Shown: positions 60,861-64,000 of the stretch, piece after piece
Numbering within the stretch: the stretch's first letter is position 1
Layout of the letters: every line of letters starts with the position of its first letter
DNA from: SMWD01 sp002729875
Lineage (GTDB): Bacteria > Pseudomonadota > Gammaproteobacteria > Steroidobacterales > GCA-2729495
Direction: 5' to 3'
DNA length: 64,000 nucleotides
Assembly: GCA_036010905.1 (NCBI GenBank)
Contig: DASCMH010000008.1
Coordinates: 1 to 64,000 of the forward strand
Position numbers and translations under genes: made by a program
Notes under the pieces: generated by a model
Told to the model about the DNA's origin: nothing
The model's database searches: none
What the model saw: the letters and a program-made list of their open reading frames with translations, nothing else

Positions 60861-61544
60861 TTAACGGCGCAGGATTGCCCACCAACGAGCAACATTCAGC
60901 AGACTCATCAATGATGATGCGACATAGGTGAACGCAGCAGCTTTGAGCAGTCGTCGCGCATGCGGCTCGTCGCCGGGTTTCAGGTAGCCCCCATCCCGCA
61001 ACATAGGCAACGCCCGGCCAAAACTCGCATCAAGCTCCATCGGTAAGGTAATCAGATGAATAACTGAACCGAGACCAAGCACGAGAAACCCACCGAGCAG
61101 CATTAGCAATCCGATGACCGGAGTACGCGTCACAAAGGTTACAAAGGGCGCCATCATCAATATGCCCGCACCGAGCTTCTCCCCGGGCGCCGCCCACCTG
61201 ACAAGCCGGGTTCGCCATACAAAGGGTCGATAATCGCTGGCATGCTGATGAGCGTGACCGACTTCATGTGCCGCAACGGTAACCGCAGTCAGCGAGCATC
61301 GGTTCAATTTATCCTCGGTCAGACGCACGACCCTCGCATCCGGATCATAATGATCAGCATCTTCAGTTACCTCTACACCGACATCATGCAAATTGAGGCA
61401 ATCGAGCATGTGCCGCGCCAGTTCGCCGCCGCTACCCGCATATCGGTCGGCCGGACGACTGTAACGCTGTAATATGCGCTTAACCCACAATCCGGGAGCG
61501 ACGATGGCAACCACCAGTAATAATAACAACAACAATACGGGCAT
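60861..61544 (-). CDS. YugP-family membrane zinc metallopeptidase
   Basis: 227 residues. An N-terminal hydrophobic helix (LLLLLLLVVAIVAPGLWV) comes first. The zinc motif is in TAVTVAAHEVGHAHQHASDY (HExxH), and hydrophobic segments near 140-175 follow. LPMELDASFGRALPML carries the third ligand (E/D). This is the PF04298 type found in Bacillus YugP; its substrate is unknown. It follows the lipoprotein gene by 9 bases. Confidence 0.85.
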   Translation of the reverse strand: MPVLLLLLLLVVAIVAPGLWVKRILQRYSRPADRYAGSGGELARHMLDCLNLHDVGVEVTEDADHYDPDARVVRLTEDKLNRCSLTAVTVAAHEVGHAHQHASDYRPFVWRTRLVRWAAPGEKLGAGILMMAPFVTFVTRTPVIGLLMLLGGFLVLGLGSVIHLITLPMELDASFGRALPMLRDGGYLKPGDEPHARRLLKAAAFTYVASSLMSLLNVARWWAILRR

Positions 61545-61553
61545 AACCGTTGC

Positions 61554-61931
61554 TCACATCGCCGGCGGGATCTTGCATTTGACCTCGTAGCGAATATCGT
61601 AGCGAGCCGGGTTATTTTCCAGCACCCCGAAAGGTCTGCGCTTTAATATCTGGTAACCATCCGGGCACATTTTTCGTTGTTCAAGCCAACCGGACAGCCA
61701 CTCCATGCGCTGGCGCTCGGCGACCGGATCACCATCAGGATAACCAGGATCAAACATCGTATCAAAATACACTACATCAGTACGCTCAAACGGTTCGCTC
61801 AAACGACTGTAACGATGCCGTACAAAGTCCGATGATTCATGAATGCTCGAGCACCCTGCAAATACAGTTGCCAACCACACTATTGTCCAGACCAGGCCAG
61901 CGTCCAAACCGTAAATTGCTGCTTGTCGCAT
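61554..61931 (-). CDS. Putative lipoprotein, unknown
   Basis: 125 residues. A hydrophobic start ending in VFAGC is a likely lipobox, so the mature protein starts at the cysteine. Two further cysteines (MCPDGYQ, VKCKIPP) may be paired. The rest is acidic, with no recognised domain. It lies between the RND pump gene and the Zn-peptidase gene. Confidence 0.6.
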   Translation of the reverse strand: MRQAAIYGLDAGLVWTIVWLATVFAGCSSIHESSDFVRHRYSRLSEPFERTDVVYFDTMFDPGYPDGDPVAERQRMEWLSGWLEQRKMCPDGYQILKRRPFGVLENNPARYDIRYEVKCKIPPAM

Positions 61932-61974
61932 TAATCAACCGCCTTTTATTCACTGTATAGCAGTCATCAATCCT

Positions 61975-64000
61975 TCATGATGCAGATGCTTTTCCCGCCG
62001 CTGCAACCGACACTGCCTTCTTGCCGAGACCATGAATATCAGCGCCAATACCAAGTAATGAAGGAACAAAGAACAGAATCAGCAACGGCGAAAACAGCAA
62101 CCCGAAAATAAGCGTGACGGCCAGTGGCTGAACCAGCTGTGCCTGCATACTGCGCTCAAATAATAATGGCGTCAGACCACCGATCGTCGTCAGCGTTGTC
62201 AGGATAACCGGACGCAGGCGTTCACGGGCACCAATCAGGGCCGCCTCACGAAGTTCCTTACCTTCATCTATGCGCCGCTTGATACTCGACACAATGATTA
62301 TTGCATCGTTGATGATGACCCCTGACAAGCCAAGCAACGCCATCAAACTCAACATGTTGAGCCGATAACCCAGAACCCAGTGCCCGACAAAGGCGCCGAT
62401 CAGCCCGAACGGCACGATCGACATAACAACCATCGGCGTCGTATAGCTGGAAAACACCCACGCAAGAATGATGTACATCGTCAGGATCGCGATCATCAGC
62501 GCAATGAGTGTATCCCCGATTGCCTGGCTCTGTTCCTCTGCCTTGCCCTTGAACTCGATATTAATCCCGTATTTCTTGCGCACACCCTCTACGATATCGC
62601 TTTCTACCAATGCAAGCACTTCATTCGTGGTCGTGATTGTCGGATCGACATCACCGGTTACAGACAGTTGCCGTAACCCATTCTCACGTCGAATCTGCGA
62701 ATAACCAACCGATGTCGACAGTGTTACAACCTCGGTCAATGGCACCTCCTCGTCACCGAGTCCACGCAGAGAAATATCACGCAGATTGTGGCCACCCAGC
62801 AGGTCGCCCCCGGTTAACTTAACCCGTACGATAATCTCTTCCTGATCCTGAGAAAAACGTTTCGCTATCGCGCCCTCGAATGAATTACGGATCTGGCGGG
62901 CAACCGATTGAGTTGTAAAACCCATCGCCTGACCTTTCGACGTGACCTGCATGACAATTTCCTGTTTGCCGTGCGGCAGATTATCCTCAATGGCTGAAAC
63001 ACCGGGGATGCCAGCCAGTTGCCGGCGAATTTCCACCGCTGCCGATTTAAGTACATCAAGCTCTGCACCATACAATCGAATATCCAGGTCGCGACCCGGT
63101 GGCCCGCCTGCACTGCGCTCAAAAACGACAAGATTCTCGATGCCGGCGATAGGTTGTATCGCCTGTTCCCAGGCGGTCATGAATTGATAGGTTCGCACCA
63201 GCCGATCATCACCCGGGATGAGCTCAATCGTATACGCCCCTGTATGATCACCCGTCAACACACCTTCACCCTGACGCCCCTCAGTTACGCCAATCGTGCC
63301 GTACTCATATTTAATTATGCCTCCCTCACCGTTGCTCAGCCGTTGCTCAACTTCGTGTGCCGAACGTTGCAGCTCTTCGATCATCTCCCTGCCTTTCTCT
63401 CTCGGTGCACCGGGCGTCAATGAAAAATTACCGAATACCATGTCGACCTCGGGAGATGCAAAAAACTCAAAGCCGATCCGCCCTGACATCAACAACGCCA
63501 AAGCAACCAGTAACGTACAGCAAGCGGTCAGTAACGTGCTATAGCGACGGTCGAAACACCATGCAACAGCATGACTGAATTTGGAATCACGGAAACGGAT
63601 AAAAAGCCGGTTAAAACCGTGAGGTTCCCGCGACTTTTTTCTCCTGTCCATGCGTTCCAGTGCTTTGCGCAGATGTATGGGCAACACCAAAAAACATTCT
63701 GCGAGACTGGCGATAATGATTAAAATAACTGTCAACGGTAATTCACGAACAATACGCCCGATCTCACTCCCGATGGTCAAGATCGGAAAGAATGCCGCAA
63801 TTGTCGTAAGTGAAGCAGCCAGCACCGGCGCAAACATGACCTTGGCCGCTTTCATCGTGGCCTCTTCCGGAGCCATACCGTGCCGATGCAACATTTCTGT
63901 ATGCTCGCCGACCACGATCGCATCATCGACAATAATGCCCAGTCCCATGATGATCGCAAACATACTGATCATATTCAGTGACATGCCGAGCATCGCCATA
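61975..64000 (-). CDS. RND efflux transporter, C-terminal part (gene runs off the window)
   Basis: 674 residues are visible; the gene continues beyond the right edge, so the first third of the protein is missing. TM4 with the proton-relay aspartates is at MGLGIIVDDAIVVGEHTEML. The second periplasmic loop and TM7-12 follow, including LALLMSGRIGFEFFASPEVD, LGLSGVIINDAIIIVSSIKR and PVILTTLTTIGGL. The pattern matches HAE-type AcrB/MexB-like pumps. No membrane-fusion protein gene is in the visible part; it would be upstream, off the window. Confidence 0.92.
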   Translation of the reverse strand, partial: MAMLGMSLNMISMFAIIMGLGIIVDDAIVVGEHTEMLHRHGMAPEEATMKAAKVMFAPVLAASLTTIAAFFPILTIGSEIGRIVRELPLTVILIIIASLAECFLVLPIHLRKALERMDRRKKSREPHGFNRLFIRFRDSKFSHAVAWCFDRRYSTLLTACCTLLVALALLMSGRIGFEFFASPEVDMVFGNFSLTPGAPREKGREMIEELQRSAHEVEQRLSNGEGGIIKYEYGTIGVTEGRQGEGVLTGDHTGAYTIELIPGDDRLVRTYQFMTAWEQAIQPIAGIENLVVFERSAGGPPGRDLDIRLYGAELDVLKSAAVEIRRQLAGIPGVSAIEDNLPHGKQEIVMQVTSKGQAMGFTTQSVARQIRNSFEGAIAKRFSQDQEEIIVRVKLTGGDLLGGHNLRDISLRGLGDEEVPLTEVVTLSTSVGYSQIRRENGLRQLSVTGDVDPTITTTNEVLALVESDIVEGVRKKYGINIEFKGKAEEQSQAIGDTLIALMIAILTMYIILAWVFSSYTTPMVVMSIVPFGLIGAFVGHWVLGYRLNMLSLMALLGLSGVIINDAIIIVSSIKRRIDEGKELREAALIGARERLRPVILTTLTTIGGLTPLLFERSMQAQLVQPLAVTLIFGLLFSPLLILFFVPSLLGIGADIHGLGKKAVSVAAAGKASAS

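Overview
The window is a contiguous, gene-dense piece of a gammaproteobacterial chromosome, probably from a free-living, non-enteric lineage. The assignment rests on gene content and order: a zapA end, 6S RNA and fau; rplM-rpsI; a Crp/Vfr-type regulator; ybeZ-ybeY-corC-lnt-leuS-lptE; holA-nadD-rsfS-rlmH-maf-rng-yhdP-tldD; and divergent ssb/uvrA. The fused sulfate adenylyltransferase/APS kinase and the long-form PurC are unlike enterics and recall sulfur-metabolising gammaproteobacteria, but the genus cannot be told from the sequence. There are no rRNA genes, insertion sequences, integrases or CRISPR arrays. No stretch longer than 300 bases lacks a gene or RNA. The two longest plain gaps, 45779-46061 and 54223-54521, show nothing except the terminator at 54422-54449.

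Layout. 1-5.4 kb: zapA 3' end, 6S RNA, fau, a lysine/arginine-repeat histone-H1-like gene, rpiA, then on the minus strand tRNA-Gln(CTG), rpsI-rplM and a DUF481 outer-membrane protein, then crp. 5.4-13 kb: rpe, djlA, purC, a YihY/BrkB membrane protein, pmbA, purE and tldD. 12.9-24.8 kb is a nearly unbroken minus-strand block: cysS, sufE, yidD, a Trm112-like gene, holA, nadD, rsfS, rlmH, maf, rng, yhdP, a nitrilase-family gene and tldD. It joins two clusters that lie far apart in E. coli. 24.9-34.4 kb: hisI on the plus strand, an unknown membrane protein, then the overlapping chain miaB-ybeZ-ybeY-corC-lnt-leuS-lptE. 34.4-42.2 kb: sat-cysC fusion, ssb, uvrA, trpS and pepQ.

42.3-51.9 kb is accessory. 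It holds an alpha/beta hydrolase, an AT-rich islet of small genes (two methyltransferases, a GFA-type Zn protein, a membrane protein and a decayed GNAT acetyltransferase), two unknown genes behind what reads as a class II CRP promoter, an orphan contractile-tail sheath-like gene and an L,D-transpeptidase. 51.9-64 kb: an unknown small gene, sohB, lipA, a small possibly leaderless gene divergent from an OmpA/DUF4398 protein, a hydrolase, a glyoxalase-like gene, a GGDEF diguanylate cyclase, ogt, two exported proteins, a Zn-peptidase, a lipoprotein and the 3' part of an RND pump.

How the parts work together. Most of the window is housekeeping: translation and ribosome maturation (rpsI, rplM, rsfS, rlmH, ybeY, leuS, cysS, trpS, miaB, tRNA), envelope building (lnt, lptE, yhdP, yidD), purine synthesis (purC, purE), DNA repair (uvrA, ssb, ogt) and cofactors (nadD, lipA, fau). 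The most unusual material is the accessory stretch from 45 to 55 kb. There, two promoters with near-consensus CRP sites at -41.5 suggest that the Crp encoded at 4.7 kb controls genes of unknown function on either side of the orphan sheath-like gene.
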